A DNA stretch of 64,000 nucleotides, taken from assembly GCF_900290235.1 (NCBI RefSeq), contig NZ_OLMK01000009.1, positions 248,001 to 312,000 on the forward strand. The letters run 5' to 3'. Both the position numbers and the translations under genes were made by a program. This DNA is from Streptomyces sp. MA5143a (GTDB lineage Bacteria; Actinomycetota; Actinomycetes; Streptomycetales; Streptomycetaceae). Within the stretch, counting starts at the first letter, position 1. Every line of letters begins with the position of its first letter. Positions 16,007-24,108 of the stretch are shown here, piece after piece. The notes beneath the pieces were generated by a model. The model saw only the letters and a list, made by a program, of their open reading frames with translations, searched no databases and had not been told where the DNA came from.

Positions 16007-16489
16007 ATGAAGCAGCACACAGTGACCGACAGCCCCTACGGCCCCCTCACCCTCGTCGCCGACGACGGCGTGCTGTGCGGCCTCTACATGACCGGGCAGC
16101 GCCACCGACCGCCGCAGGAGCACTTCGGCCCGCGCGACGACACCCTCCTCGCCGACGCGAAGGAGCAGCTGGCCGCCTACTTCGCTGGCGAGCTGCGGCA
16201 GTTCACCCTCACGCTGCGCCTGCACGGCACGCCGTTCCAGCGCGGCGTGTGGGAGCAGCTCGCGCGGATCCCCTTCGGGGAGACCCGCTCGTACGGTGAA
16301 CTCGCCGACGCCCTGGGCAGTCCCAAGGCGTCCCGGGCGGTCGGTCTCGCCAACGGCAAGAACCCCGTCGGGATCATCGTGCCCTGCCATCGCGTGGTCG
16401 GCTCCGACGGCAGCCTCACCGGGTACGGCGGCGGCCTGGACCGCAAGCGGCGCCTGCTCGACTTCGAACAGGGCACGGCACTGTTCTGA
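16007..16489 (+). CDS. ogt: Methylated-DNA--[protein]-cysteine S-methyltransferase
   Basis: The 160-residue protein contains the active-site motif IVPCHRVV with acceptor Cys127. It also has the DNA-binding helix-turn-helix region FGETRSYGELADALGSPKAS and the upstream FQRGVWEQL segment. It transfers O6-alkyl groups from guanine to itself in a suicide reaction. ATG 16007 follows GAAGGA (15995-16000). The same frame is open far upstream, but that part is antisense-like filler over the ada-alkA gene. Its position 19 bases after the Ada-AlkA fusion suggests one alkylation-repair operon. Confidence 0.95.
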   Translation: MKQHTVTDSPYGPLTLVADDGVLCGLYMTGQRHRPPQEHFGPRDDTLLADAKEQLAAYFAGELRQFTLTLRLHGTPFQRGVWEQLARIPFGETRSYGELADALGSPKASRAVGLANGKNPVGIIVPCHRVVGSDGSLTGYGGGLDRKRRLLDFEQGTALF

Positions 16490-16515
16490 CCCTCCGCCGC
16501 CCGGCTCCCGGCCGC

Positions 16516-17250
16516 TCAGCCGTCCACGGCACCGACCCTGCGCAGCAGTTCCGGCAGCGCGGTGCCGATCGGCTCCCGGACGACCTCGTCGGCCAGCTCG
16601 TCGTACGGAGTGGGCTCGGCGTTCACGATGATCAGCCGGGCCCCGTGGTCGGCGGCGACCCCGGCGAGCCCGGCGGCGGGCTGCACCTGGAGGCTGGTGC
16701 CGACGGCGATGAACACCTCGCACGCCTTCGCGATGGAGACGGCCTCGCCGAGCACCACGGGGTCGAGGCGCTCACCGAACATCACCGTCGCCGACTTCAG
16801 CACGCCCCCGCACTCCAGGCACGGCGGGTCGTCCTCACCGGCGTCGAGACGGGCGAGCGCGTCCTCCATCGGCGTACGGGCATGACACTTGGTGCACACC
16901 ACGGACCGGGCCGTGCCGTGCAGTTCGAGGACCTTGCTGGCCGGCATCCCGGCCAGCTGGTGGAGCCCGTCCACGTTCTGCGTGATCACCCGTACCGGCA
17001 CCCCGGACCGCTCCAGCTCGGCCACCGCCCGGTGGGCCGCGTTCGGCTCGGCGTTCAGCGTCTCGCTCTCCCGCCGCATCCGCCACGAGCGTCGGCGGAT
17101 CTCCGGATCGCCCATGTAGTACTCGTACGTCACCAGCTTCTCGGCGTCCGGGTCCGTACGCCACAGCCCGTTCGGACCGCGGTAGTCGGGGATACCGGAG
17201 TCGGTGGAGACACCGGCGCCGCTGAGCAGGGCGACGAGGGGCTTCTTCAT
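16516..17250 (-). CDS. NAD-dependent protein deacylase of the SIR2 (sirtuin) family
   Basis: The 244-residue protein shows the full sirtuin set: GAGVSTDSGIPDYRG at residues 11-25, the catalytic TQNVDGLHQLAG, a zinc pair CTKC...CLEC, and the NAD-site VGTSLQVQPAAG and IVNAEPTPYD. It removes acyl groups from lysines using NAD+ and releases O-acyl-ADP-ribose. The start ATG 17250 (MKKPLVALLSGAG) is chosen because the N-terminal Rossmann strand begins there. The same frame is open for another kilobase upstream but only shadows the kinase gene. It converges on ogt with 26 bases between stops. Its product is a substrate for macro-domain enzymes such as the one at 10.3 kb. Confidence 0.93.
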   Translation of the reverse strand: MKKPLVALLSGAGVSTDSGIPDYRGPNGLWRTDPDAEKLVTYEYYMGDPEIRRRSWRMRRESETLNAEPNAAHRAVAELERSGVPVRVITQNVDGLHQLAGMPASKVLELHGTARSVVCTKCHARTPMEDALARLDAGEDDPPCLECGGVLKSATVMFGERLDPVVLGEAVSIAKACEVFIAVGTSLQVQPAAGLAGVAADHGARLIIVNAEPTPYDELADEVVREPIGTALPELLRRVGAVDG

Positions 17251-17345
17251 GGGGCCGAGGGTAGGTCGCCCGGCAGTGCGGGACCAGCGGATATCTGCGG
17301 CCGCCCAAGGGGTCGAGGCCCAAGGGGCCGGCGGGACCGGGGCGG

Positions 17346-19799
17346 TCAGGGGGCGGGGATGCCGTAGGCGCGGTCGTAGTGCTGGGCGACCAGGACGCCG
17401 GAGTGGTCGCAGGCGAGCTGCCAGTCGTTGACGCCGGTCTCCACGCCGTCGGTGAAGTGCCACAGCAGCCGGCCGCGGGCGGCGTCGATGGCGTAGAAGC
17501 CGTTCCGGTTCTTGTAGGCGGGCACATAGACCGCGCTCGGCCCGGTGGTCACCGGCAGATCGCCGTTGAGGGGCGGGGTGGGGCAGAACCAGCGCCGGGA
17601 GCCGGTCGCGGCGTTGAAGGCGTGGACCCCGGAGGGGTTGGTGCCGGTGACGTACACGGTGTTGCCGTAGACGCCGAGGGAGGCGAACTGCCCGTCGTCG
17701 GGGCTCACCCGCCAGCGCACCTTGCCCGTGGCGAGGTTGAGGGCCTTGAGTTCCCGGCCGATGGCGAACACGGTCCGGTCGAGGACGGCGAGACCCGGCC
17801 GGAGGTCGTAGCCGACGGGGTGCCGCCACACGACGTCGGAGCTGTCGGTGTCGCGGGCCGTCACATTGCGCAGACCGTCGGCGTAGACGAAGTAGCCGGG
17901 GACGATCACCGGGGCCAGCCGGATGCCGACGTCCTCCGGGCTGATGGGGATGACCTCGGCGCGGCGGCTCGCGAGGTCGACACCGAAGACGGTGTCCGTG
18001 GACGTCGCGACGCCCTGCTCCTCGGAGTCCCGCTGGAGCCGGACACCGATCACGGAGATGTAGCGGGCGTCGACGACACCGAGCAGTGTGGTGAACCGGA
18101 AGTCCGGTCCGAAGTCGATGGTGAACCGCTCCGAGCCGTCGGCCGGGTCCACGCCGATCACCGTCGAGCCCTCGCCCAGCGCGACCGCCGCGCCGAACGT
18201 CAGCACCACCGGGGTGGGGGACTGGCTGATGCCGCTGTAGACCCACGTGGGCCGGGCACCGTTCTTGAGGTCGAGACTGAGCAGGTCACCCGGCCGGGTC
18301 TTCACCAGGGCCGTCCCCTTGTGGAACACGGCGGGCGCCTGGAGCAGCGGGTCGCCCCGGTACACCCAGGCCGGCTCGGGGGCGGGGCCGAGCGGTGTCG
18401 TCCTCCGCCCGGCGGGCTTCTCCCGCCGGGACAGGAACACGGCACCCCCGATGGCGGCCGCGGTGGTGGAGGCGGCCGACGCGGCGAGCACCGTACGCCG
18501 GGAGGGCCCCGACCGGTCGGGCACCCGGCGGTGACCGGGCGAGGCCGCGCGATAGGGCTCCGGCTCCCCCGGGGAGCCGCCGACGCGGGCGCCGGGAGCC
18601 TCGGCGCCGGGCGACTCGGCGGTGCCCGTCACCCCGTCCGGGTGGGCGGAGTGGTCACAGCCCTCCGCCGCGCACGGTACCGGCGTCCCGGAGGTGTACG
18701 GGGCGCGCTCGGAAGCGTGGGGCGCCGGATCGGAGGCGTACGCGGCCCGGCCCGAGGTGTACGGCGCCTGGTCGGGAGCGTACGGTGCCCGGTCCTCGGC
18801 GTAGGGCGCCCGGTCCTGCTCCGGGACGCCGCCCGCAGCGTCCCGGCGGTAGGGGGACGGCTCGGGGGCGTCCCAGGACGCGGGGCGGGTGGGCCCGTCG
18901 TCCGGCGCGGTGGCGAACGTCGCCACGGCTGCCGCGCGCAGGGCGATCGAGGCGGTCACCGACGGGGGCAGCCAGCCGTCGCCCGTCACCTGCTCCACGC
19001 CGCCCGGCGCGCAGGCGGCGGCCAGCTTGTCCGGAGTGATCCGCAGCCGGGGGTCCTTGGTGAGACAGAGGCTGATGATCTTGTCGAGCGGATCGGGTAC
19101 GCCCGACAGGTCGGGCGGGCTGTGCACGACCTGGTAGAGGAGCGTGGCCGCCGCCGTCCCGCTGAACGGGGCGTGCCCGGACGCGGCGTACGTGAGCACG
19201 GACCCCAGGGAGAAGACGTCGCCCTCGGGGCCCAGCGGCTCGCCCGTGGCCTGCTCGGGACACATGTACTCGAAGGACCCGAACAGCGCTCCCGAGCGGG
19301 TGAGGTCGTAGCCGTCGGTGGCGCGGACGATGCCGAAGTCGATGACCCGCGGGCCGTCGGCGGCCAGCAGGACGTTGGACGGCTTGAGATCGCGGTGCAC
19401 CAGCCCGGCCGCCTGCACCGAGATCAGCGCCTCGGCGATCCCGGCGCCCAGCGCCAGTACCGACTCCACCGGCAGCGGCCCGTGCTCCAGGACCGCCTCG
19501 GCCAGGGTGGGGCCGGCGATGTAGTCGGTGGCCAGCCAGGGGACCGGGCCGTCGGGGTCGGCGTCCACCACGGGCGCCGTGTACCGGCCGCCCAGGGCCC
19601 CCGCCGCCTCCACCTCGCGCCGGAAACGAATCCGGAAGTTCCGGTCGCCCACCAGCTCGGGGCGGATGGCCTTGACCGCGACGAACCGTCCCTGGGAGGA
19701 GCGCGCCAGGTAGACCCGCCCCATCCCGCCCGCGCCGAGCCGGGCCGCGAGCCGGTGCGGACCCAGTACCTCGGGATCGTCAGGGCCAAGTGGTTCCAT
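17346..19799 (-). CDS. Membrane Ser/Thr protein kinase with PQQ-like beta-propeller sensor
   Basis: In this 817-residue protein, residues 10-270 are a Hanks-type kinase: GAGGMGRVY, Lys43 in VAVK, HRDLKPSN (135-142), DFG (154-156) and CPEQ. A Pro/Ala-rich linker with APY-type repeats (329-371) leads to RRTVLAASAASTTAAAIGGA (434-453), a single membrane segment with a twin-arginine look. Residues about 465-817 are WVYRGDPLL-, DPADGSERFTIDF- and LNLATGKVRWRV-type blades of a PQQ-like propeller, placed outside the cell. The likely role is sensing an envelope ligand and phosphorylating cytoplasmic targets. The upstream 400 bases hold a G10 run and a dyad. Confidence 0.92.
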   Translation of the reverse strand: MEPLGPDDPEVLGPHRLAARLGAGGMGRVYLARSSQGRFVAVKAIRPELVGDRNFRIRFRREVEAAGALGGRYTAPVVDADPDGPVPWLATDYIAGPTLAEAVLEHGPLPVESVLALGAGIAEALISVQAAGLVHRDLKPSNVLLAADGPRVIDFGIVRATDGYDLTRSGALFGSFEYMCPEQATGEPLGPEGDVFSLGSVLTYAASGHAPFSGTAAATLLYQVVHSPPDLSGVPDPLDKIISLCLTKDPRLRITPDKLAAACAPGGVEQVTGDGWLPPSVTASIALRAAAVATFATAPDDGPTRPASWDAPEPSPYRRDAAGGVPEQDRAPYAEDRAPYAPDQAPYTSGRAAYASDPAPHASERAPYTSGTPVPCAAEGCDHSAHPDGVTGTAESPGAEAPGARVGGSPGEPEPYRAASPGHRRVPDRSGPSRRTVLAASAASTTAAAIGGAVFLSRREKPAGRRTTPLGPAPEPAWVYRGDPLLQAPAVFHKGTALVKTRPGDLLSLDLKNGARPTWVYSGISQSPTPVVLTFGAAVALGEGSTVIGVDPADGSERFTIDFGPDFRFTTLLGVVDARYISVIGVRLQRDSEEQGVATSTDTVFGVDLASRRAEVIPISPEDVGIRLAPVIVPGYFVYADGLRNVTARDTDSSDVVWRHPVGYDLRPGLAVLDRTVFAIGRELKALNLATGKVRWRVSPDDGQFASLGVYGNTVYVTGTNPSGVHAFNAATGSRRWFCPTPPLNGDLPVTTGPSAVYVPAYKNRNGFYAIDAARGRLLWHFTDGVETGVNDWQLACDHSGVLVAQHYDRAYGIPAP
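18687..18815 (-). repeat. 21-bp degenerate repeats in the kinase linker
   Basis: About six in-frame units encode seven-residue motifs DRAPYAE, DRAPYAP, DQAPYTS, GRAAYAS, DPAPHAS and ERAPYTS. They sit in the linker between the kinase domain and the membrane segment. Tyr/Pro-rich tandem units like these tend to vary in number and may be phosphorylation or wall-spanning spacers. Confidence 0.8.
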
Positions 19800-19853
19800 G
19801 ACCTCAGCTGCCTGTTCTCGGTCAAGCCGGGCGGGAAACGGCCCGCGCGGAGT

Positions 19854-19863
19854 GGGGGGGGGG
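19854..19863 (+). repeat. Homopolymer run of ten G
   Basis: A run of ten G (ten C on the kinase's coding strand) lies 55 bases before the kinase start codon. Such tracts are prone to slipped-strand changes and sequencing error. Confidence 0.85.
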
Positions 19864-20126
19864 AGACCGGCGTGTCCGGGGGGATCCCGTACGACCGCTC
19901 CCCAGAGCCCCGCAATCCTGCCGAAGCCGCGGCCCGCGCCCGGGATGCCGGTCCGGGATCCCGAGTGCCACCCCCGGTACCGGAGCGGGTGAGCACAGGG
20001 CGATCGCTCGGACGGGGTCTGCGGTCAGCCTAGAGGCTGGAGTGACCAGTGGGCAGCGTTTTCAGCCAACGCTTTAATTTTCCATCAACGGTGGCGGACA
20101 CCTCTTCACCGTCCGTACAAGGGGAC

Positions 20127-20155
20127 TTGACCGTAGGTCAGCTGACTCCTGTCAA
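20127..20155. promoter_or_regulatory. Dyad element GTCAGCTGAC flanked by TTGAC/GTCAA
   Basis: The perfect palindrome GTCAGCTGAC (20137-20146) lies between TTGAC (20127-20131) and GTCAA (20151-20155), making a near-symmetric 29-base dyad. It sits about 330 bases upstream of the kinase and 50 bases after the Nudix stop. This is a candidate operator for an unknown regulator. Confidence 0.4.
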
Positions 20156-20204
20156 CGACCGACCCCCGCGACAGCGGGTGGCCGTGGCGCGTTGTCGACG
20201 GTCC

Positions 20205-20696
20205 TCAGCCGACCCGGATCCCGTTCTCCAACTCCACCGGACCGGTGCCGTCCGCCAACGCGTCCAGGGCGGCGAGCACACGGCGGCCCAGCACCTCCGG
20301 CAGGTACCCGGTCAGTTCGGCCCGCGGCACGAGCCGCCACGACAGCAACTCCTCCTCCTGCAACCGGATACGGGACAACTCGCCCTCACCGATCACCCCG
20401 CCGTCGTACAGGTACGCCACCAGCGGCGGCCGCCCCACGCCGTGCACCCAGTCCACGGCGAGCAGCCGCCCCGGCTCGATGTCGAGGCCGATCTCCTCGG
20501 CGGTCTCACGCCGCGCGCCCTGCCGGGGCGTCTCCCCGTCGTCCGACTCGATCGTCCCGCCCGGCAGCGCCCACCCCTCGCGGTAGTTGGGCTCCACGAG
20601 CAGGACCCGCCCCTCGGCGTCACGGAGGATCGCCGCGGCGCCGGCGAGGACCTTCGGGAGGCTCGCGATGTACGCGGCGAAGTCTTGAGTGGTCAT
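20205..20696 (-). CDS. Nudix hydrolase
   Basis: This 163-residue protein has a Nudix box GGTIESDDGETP followed by RQGARRETAEEIGLDI, with the REtaEE catalytic core intact and two extra residues in the GGxxE-GE loop compared with the textbook pattern. It also has EGWALPGG before and YDGGVIGEG after the box. Nudix enzymes cleave nucleoside diphosphates linked to another group. ADP-ribose or an NDP-sugar is plausible given the adjacent ADP-ribosylglycohydrolase gene, but the sequence does not fix the substrate. ATG 20696 is chosen; TACCCT lies six bases before it, so the message may be leaderless. Confidence 0.88.
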   Translation of the reverse strand: MTTQDFAAYIASLPKVLAGAAAILRDAEGRVLLVEPNYREGWALPGGTIESDDGETPRQGARRETAEEIGLDIEPGRLLAVDWVHGVGRPPLVAYLYDGGVIGEGELSRIRLQEEELLSWRLVPRAELTGYLPEVLGRRVLAALDALADGTGPVELENGIRVG

Positions 20697-20722
20697 CCAC
20701 GAAGGGTAGACGCCGCCCACCC

Positions 20723-21790
20723 TCACGCCGAGGTCCGCGCCAACCGCACCGTACGCTCCGCGAGTTCGCTGATCCGCACCCCGTCGAAGCCGAACACGGC
20801 GCTGCGCACGGTGTCCTCCAGCGGGTCCTTCCACCGGTCCGGGATCGCCGCCGCCCCGCACAGCACCCCCGCCACCGAACCGGCGGTCGCGCCGTTCGAG
20901 TCGGTGTCCAGCCCGCCGCGCACGGTCAGCGCGACGGTCCGGGTGAAGTCGCCGTCGCCGTACAGGAGACCGGCGGTGAGCACCGCCGCGTTCGGGATCG
21001 TGTGGATCCAGTGCGTCCCCGCGGTCTCCTCCGCCACCGTCGTGAGCGTGTCGTCCCACGCCATCCCCGTCTCGTGCAGCGAGGCGACCCGCCGTACGGT
21101 CCGCGCGAGCCGGCTGCTCGCCGGGATCACCGTCAGCGCCTGCTCCACGGCTTCGCGCACGGTGCCCGCCGTGAACGCCGCCGAGACCAGCGCCGCCGCC
21201 CACATCGCCCCGTACACGCCGTTCCCGGTGTGCGACAGGACCGCGTCACGGCGGGCCAGCGAGGCCGCGCGCCGGGGCGCGCCCGGGCTGGTCCAGCCGT
21301 GGACGTCGGCGCGGATGAGGGCGCCGATCCACTCCTGGTACGGATTGTCGTACGTGGCCGTCAGCGGGGGCTTCAGACCGTTGGCCAGGTTGCGGTAGGC
21401 CGCCCGCTCCGCCGTGAACGTCTGGAGATACGGCAACCGCAGCAGCCACAGGTCGCCGACCTGCTCGGTGGTGAAGTCGAAACCGTGCGTCTCCAGCAGG
21501 TGCAGCCCGAGGATCGCGTAGTCGACGTCGTCGTCGCGGCAACTGCCGTGGACGCGGCCGCGCACGCACTCCCGCCACTCGGGACGCAGCGCGAGCCGGT
21601 CGCCCTCGTCGGCCGGCTCCGGCAGGTAGTCGGTGAGGGGCAGCGCGTCGGCGCGGCGCAGATAGCGGTCGATGCGCTCCCGCGTCCAGTGGTCGCCCCG
21701 CTCGACCGGCTTGCCGAGCATGTTGCCCGCGATCCGGCCCAGCCAGCCTCCGAGTACGCGGTCGGCGAGTTCGCTGCCCACAGGGGTCAT
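20723..21790 (-). CDS. ADP-ribosylglycohydrolase family protein
   Basis: The 355-residue protein begins LADRVLGGWLGRIAGNMLGK, the usual N-terminus of the DraG-like fold. It continues with CRDDDVDYAILGLHLLE, GNGVYGAMWAAAL, and VRGGLDTDSNGATAGSVAG, whose Asp residues form the di-magnesium site. It should remove ADP-ribose from a protein or small molecule. ATG 21790 is chosen because upstream codons read as non-conserved filler. TAGACC lies seven bases before the ATG, consistent with a leaderless start. The Nudix gene follows after 26 bases on the same strand, so the two probably form an operon. Confidence 0.9.
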   Translation of the reverse strand: MTPVGSELADRVLGGWLGRIAGNMLGKPVERGDHWTRERIDRYLRRADALPLTDYLPEPADEGDRLALRPEWRECVRGRVHGSCRDDDVDYAILGLHLLETHGFDFTTEQVGDLWLLRLPYLQTFTAERAAYRNLANGLKPPLTATYDNPYQEWIGALIRADVHGWTSPGAPRRAASLARRDAVLSHTGNGVYGAMWAAALVSAAFTAGTVREAVEQALTVIPASSRLARTVRRVASLHETGMAWDDTLTTVAEETAGTHWIHTIPNAAVLTAGLLYGDGDFTRTVALTVRGGLDTDSNGATAGSVAGVLCGAAAIPDRWKDPLEDTVRSAVFGFDGVRISELAERTVRLARTSA

Positions 21791-21963
21791 GGTTGAAGGT
21801 CTACCCAATTCCGCGGATCGGCGCTCGGTGAACGGGCGGGTACGCGGCGTGTCGCGCTCGATGGGCGGGACAGGGCATGACGGAGCCGCCCCGGTGAGGT
21901 TAGGGTCACAGCGGCGCGACTGCCTTGACATGCGCAAGGCCCGATGAGCGAGGGGAACGCAAG

Positions 21964-23133
21964 GTGGCGAACGCCGTAGTGGACGGGACCGACACCGGCA
22001 CGGCAATCCCGCGGGTGCTGATCGCCGCGGACAAGTTCAAGGGCACGCTCACCGCCGTCCAGGTCGCCGAGCGGGTGACGGCGGGCCTGCGCCGGGTCCT
22101 GCCGGACCTGGAGGTCGAGGCGCTCCCGGTGGCCGACGGGGGAGACGGCACGGTGGCCGCCGCGGTCGCCGCGGGATTCACCCGCCACGAGGTACGGGTG
22201 GCCGGCCCGCTGGGCGAGCCCGTGACCGCCGCGTACGCGCTGCGCGGCGACACCGCCGTCGTCGAGATGGCCGAGGCGAGCGGGTTGCAACTGCTGCCCC
22301 CGGGTGTCTTCGCACCGCTCACCGCCTCCACGTACGGCTCCGGAGAGCTGTTGCGCGCCGCGCTCGACGCGGGCGCCCGCACGATCGTGTTCGGGGTGGG
22401 CGGCAGCGCCACGACGGACGGCGGCGCCGGCATGCTCGCCGCGCTGGGCGCGCGCTTCCTGGACGCGGCGGGCGAGCCCGTCGGGCCGGGCGGCGGCGGA
22501 CTGGGCGACCTGGTGACGGCGGACCTGTCGGACCTGGACCCCAGGTTCGCCTCCCTCGACCTGGTCCTGGCGAGCGACGTCGACAACCCGCTGACGGGCC
22601 CCAAGGGGGCGCCCGCGGTGTACGGCCCGCAGAAGGGCGCGAGCCCCGAGGACGTGGCGGTCCTCGACGCGGCGCTCGCCCACTTCGCGGCCGTCCTGGA
22701 GAAGCCGCTCGGCGGCCTGGCCGCCGAGCACGCGCTGGCGCCCGGCGCGGGCGCCGCGGGCGGCATCGGCTACGGCGCGCTCGTCCTCGGCGCCCGCTTC
22801 CGCCCCGGCATCGAGGTGATGCTCGACGTCCTGGGCTTCGCCGAGGCGCTGGACAGGGCCACGCTGGTGATCACCGGCGAGGGCTCCCTGGACGAGCAGA
22901 CGCTGCACGGCAAGGCGCCCGCAGGGGTCGCCGCGGCCGCGCGGGCCGCGGACAAGGAGGTCGTGGCGGTCTGCGGCCGTCTGGCCCTGCCCCCGGAGGC
23001 GCTGGGCCGCGCCGGCATCCGCCGGGCGTACCCGCTGACGGAGGCCGAGCCGGACGTGGCCCGCTGCCTCGCCGACCCGGGCCCGATCCTGGAGCGGGTG
23101 GCCGAGGCGATCGCCCGGGACTTCCTGACCTGA
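21964..23133 (+). CDS. glxK: Glycerate kinase
   Basis: The 389-residue protein has the GlxK/GarK family text RVLIAADKFKGTLTAVQVAE, then VADGGDGTVAA, ETA-type loop FGVGGSATTDGGAGML, and GEGSLDEQTLHGKAP near the C-terminus. It phosphorylates glycerate with ATP, feeding photorespiratory-type or C2/C3 acids into glycolysis. GTG 21964 is chosen because AGGGG lies about nine bases upstream; the frame is open to TTG 21925 without conserved residues. It is divergent from the ADP-ribosylglycohydrolase and convergent with pssA, with a strong hairpin between. It may help assimilate glyoxylate-derived carbon made by the ethylmalonyl-CoA pathway nearby. Confidence 0.92.
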   Translation: MANAVVDGTDTGTAIPRVLIAADKFKGTLTAVQVAERVTAGLRRVLPDLEVEALPVADGGDGTVAAAVAAGFTRHEVRVAGPLGEPVTAAYALRGDTAVVEMAEASGLQLLPPGVFAPLTASTYGSGELLRAALDAGARTIVFGVGGSATTDGGAGMLAALGARFLDAAGEPVGPGGGGLGDLVTADLSDLDPRFASLDLVLASDVDNPLTGPKGAPAVYGPQKGASPEDVAVLDAALAHFAAVLEKPLGGLAAEHALAPGAGAAGGIGYGALVLGARFRPGIEVMLDVLGFAEALDRATLVITGEGSLDEQTLHGKAPAGVAAAARAADKEVVAVCGRLALPPEALGRAGIRRAYPLTEAEPDVARCLADPGPILERVAEAIARDFLT

Positions 23134-23176
23134 CCCGAGCCGACGGTCCCCAAACGCCGGCACCTTTGAACGCGAA

Positions 23177-23217
23177 ACAGGTGTGGCCCGAGCCGGGAGG
23201 GCTCGGGCCACACCTGT
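23177..23217. terminator. Strong bidirectional terminator hairpin
   Basis: ACAGGTGTGGCCCGAGCC (23177-23194) pairs perfectly with its complement at 23200-23217 over 18 bases, with the five-base loop GGGAG. It lies between the convergent stops of glycerate kinase and pssA and can serve both. No U-tract is present, which is common in Streptomyces. Confidence 0.9.
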
Positions 23218-23232
23218 CGGTGACGGAGGGGG

Positions 23233-24108
23233 TCAGGGCAGCTGGGCCGCCCGCGCCTCACGCCGGTTGTCGCGGAAGGTGTTCACCCGGCGGGCCGTGG
23301 CGAACAGGGGGATGACCGCGCCCATGACGAGCTGCAGGGCGCAGCCGGCCTGGAGGAGGAACTGGCCGCCGGGGGCGGCGAAGGCCCACGCCGCAAGCAG
23401 GCCCATGGACAGGACGATCCAGGAGAGCATCGCGACCGCGAGGACACCCCGCGGCTTCGGGTACTCCACCCGGCTCACCATCAGCCACGCCGTGCCGAGG
23501 ATCGCGAGCAGAGTCGCCTCGAAGGGCAGCTCCAGGAGCACGATCGACACCACGGTCAGCGCGCCGAACGGCGAGGGCATGCCCTGGAAGGTGCCGTCCT
23601 TCACGGTCACACAGGAGAATCTGGCGAGCCTCAGCACCACCGCCAGCAGCACGACGATCGCGCCCACCGCGGCCACCCGCTGGTGCGCGTCGTTCGCGAC
23701 CATGCCGTAGACGAGGACGAAGTACGCCGGCGCCAGACCGAAGCTGATCAGGTCCGAGAGGTTGTCCAGCTCCGCGCCCATCGGCGAGGAGCGGAGCTTG
23801 CGCGCCACCAGCCCGTCGAACAGGTCGAAGATCGCCGCGCAGAGCATCAGGATGACCGCCGTGGCCGCGCTGTGGCGGGCCATGCCGGTCTCCTGGCTGC
23901 CCGTGATGTGCGGGATCAGGATGCCCGTGGTGGTGAAGTACACCGCCATGAAGCCGCACGTGGCGTTGCCCAGGGTCAGCGTGTCCGCTATCGACAGGCG
24001 CAGCGACAGCGGCATCTCCTCCGCGTCGTCCGCCTCGTCGACGTCCGGCATCCAGTCGGTCGCCGGGCCGGTCTTCCCGGCCTGTGTATCAGGATCAATC
24101 ACGGTCAA
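23233..24108 (-). CDS. pssA: CDP-diacylglycerol--serine O-phosphatidyltransferase
   Basis: The 291-residue membrane protein has the CDP-alcohol phosphatidyltransferase signature DG-x2-AR-x8-G-x3-D-x3-D in DGLVARKLRSSPMGAELDNL/SD. It also has NATCGFMAVYF and multiple hydrophobic helices. It makes phosphatidylserine from CDP-diacylglycerol and serine. TTG 24108 and GTG 24102 are both candidate starts; both overlap the psd stop, so the two genes are translationally coupled. With psd it forms the phosphatidylethanolamine branch of lipid synthesis. Confidence 0.93.
   Translation of the reverse strand: MTVIDPDTQAGKTGPATDWMPDVDEADDAEEMPLSLRLSIADTLTLGNATCGFMAVYFTTTGILIPHITGSQETGMARHSAATAVILMLCAAIFDLFDGLVARKLRSSPMGAELDNLSDLISFGLAPAYFVLVYGMVANDAHQRVAAVGAIVVLLAVVLRLARFSCVTVKDGTFQGMPSPFGALTVVSIVLLELPFEATLLAILGTAWLMVSRVEYPKPRGVLAVAMLSWIVLSMGLLAAWAFAAPGGQFLLQAGCALQLVMGAVIPLFATARRVNTFRDNRREARAAQLP

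Larger units (their letters stand above)
19800..20204. other. 405-base intergenic region upstream of the kinase gene
   Basis: No coding potential is seen between the kinase start and the Nudix stop, both on the minus strand. It contains a run of ten G (19854-19863), an AT-rich patch with a small hairpin AGCGTT/AACGCT (20055-20073) followed by TTAATTTT, and a dyad around 20127-20155. It presumably carries the kinase promoter; I could not fix -10 and -35 boxes. Confidence 0.6.

Noticed and set aside
17379..20033. An 884-codon open frame on the plus strand opposite the kinase gene
   Set aside because: The kinase on the minus strand has all catalytic motifs; the opposite frame is Gly/Val/Arg-rich with no domain.
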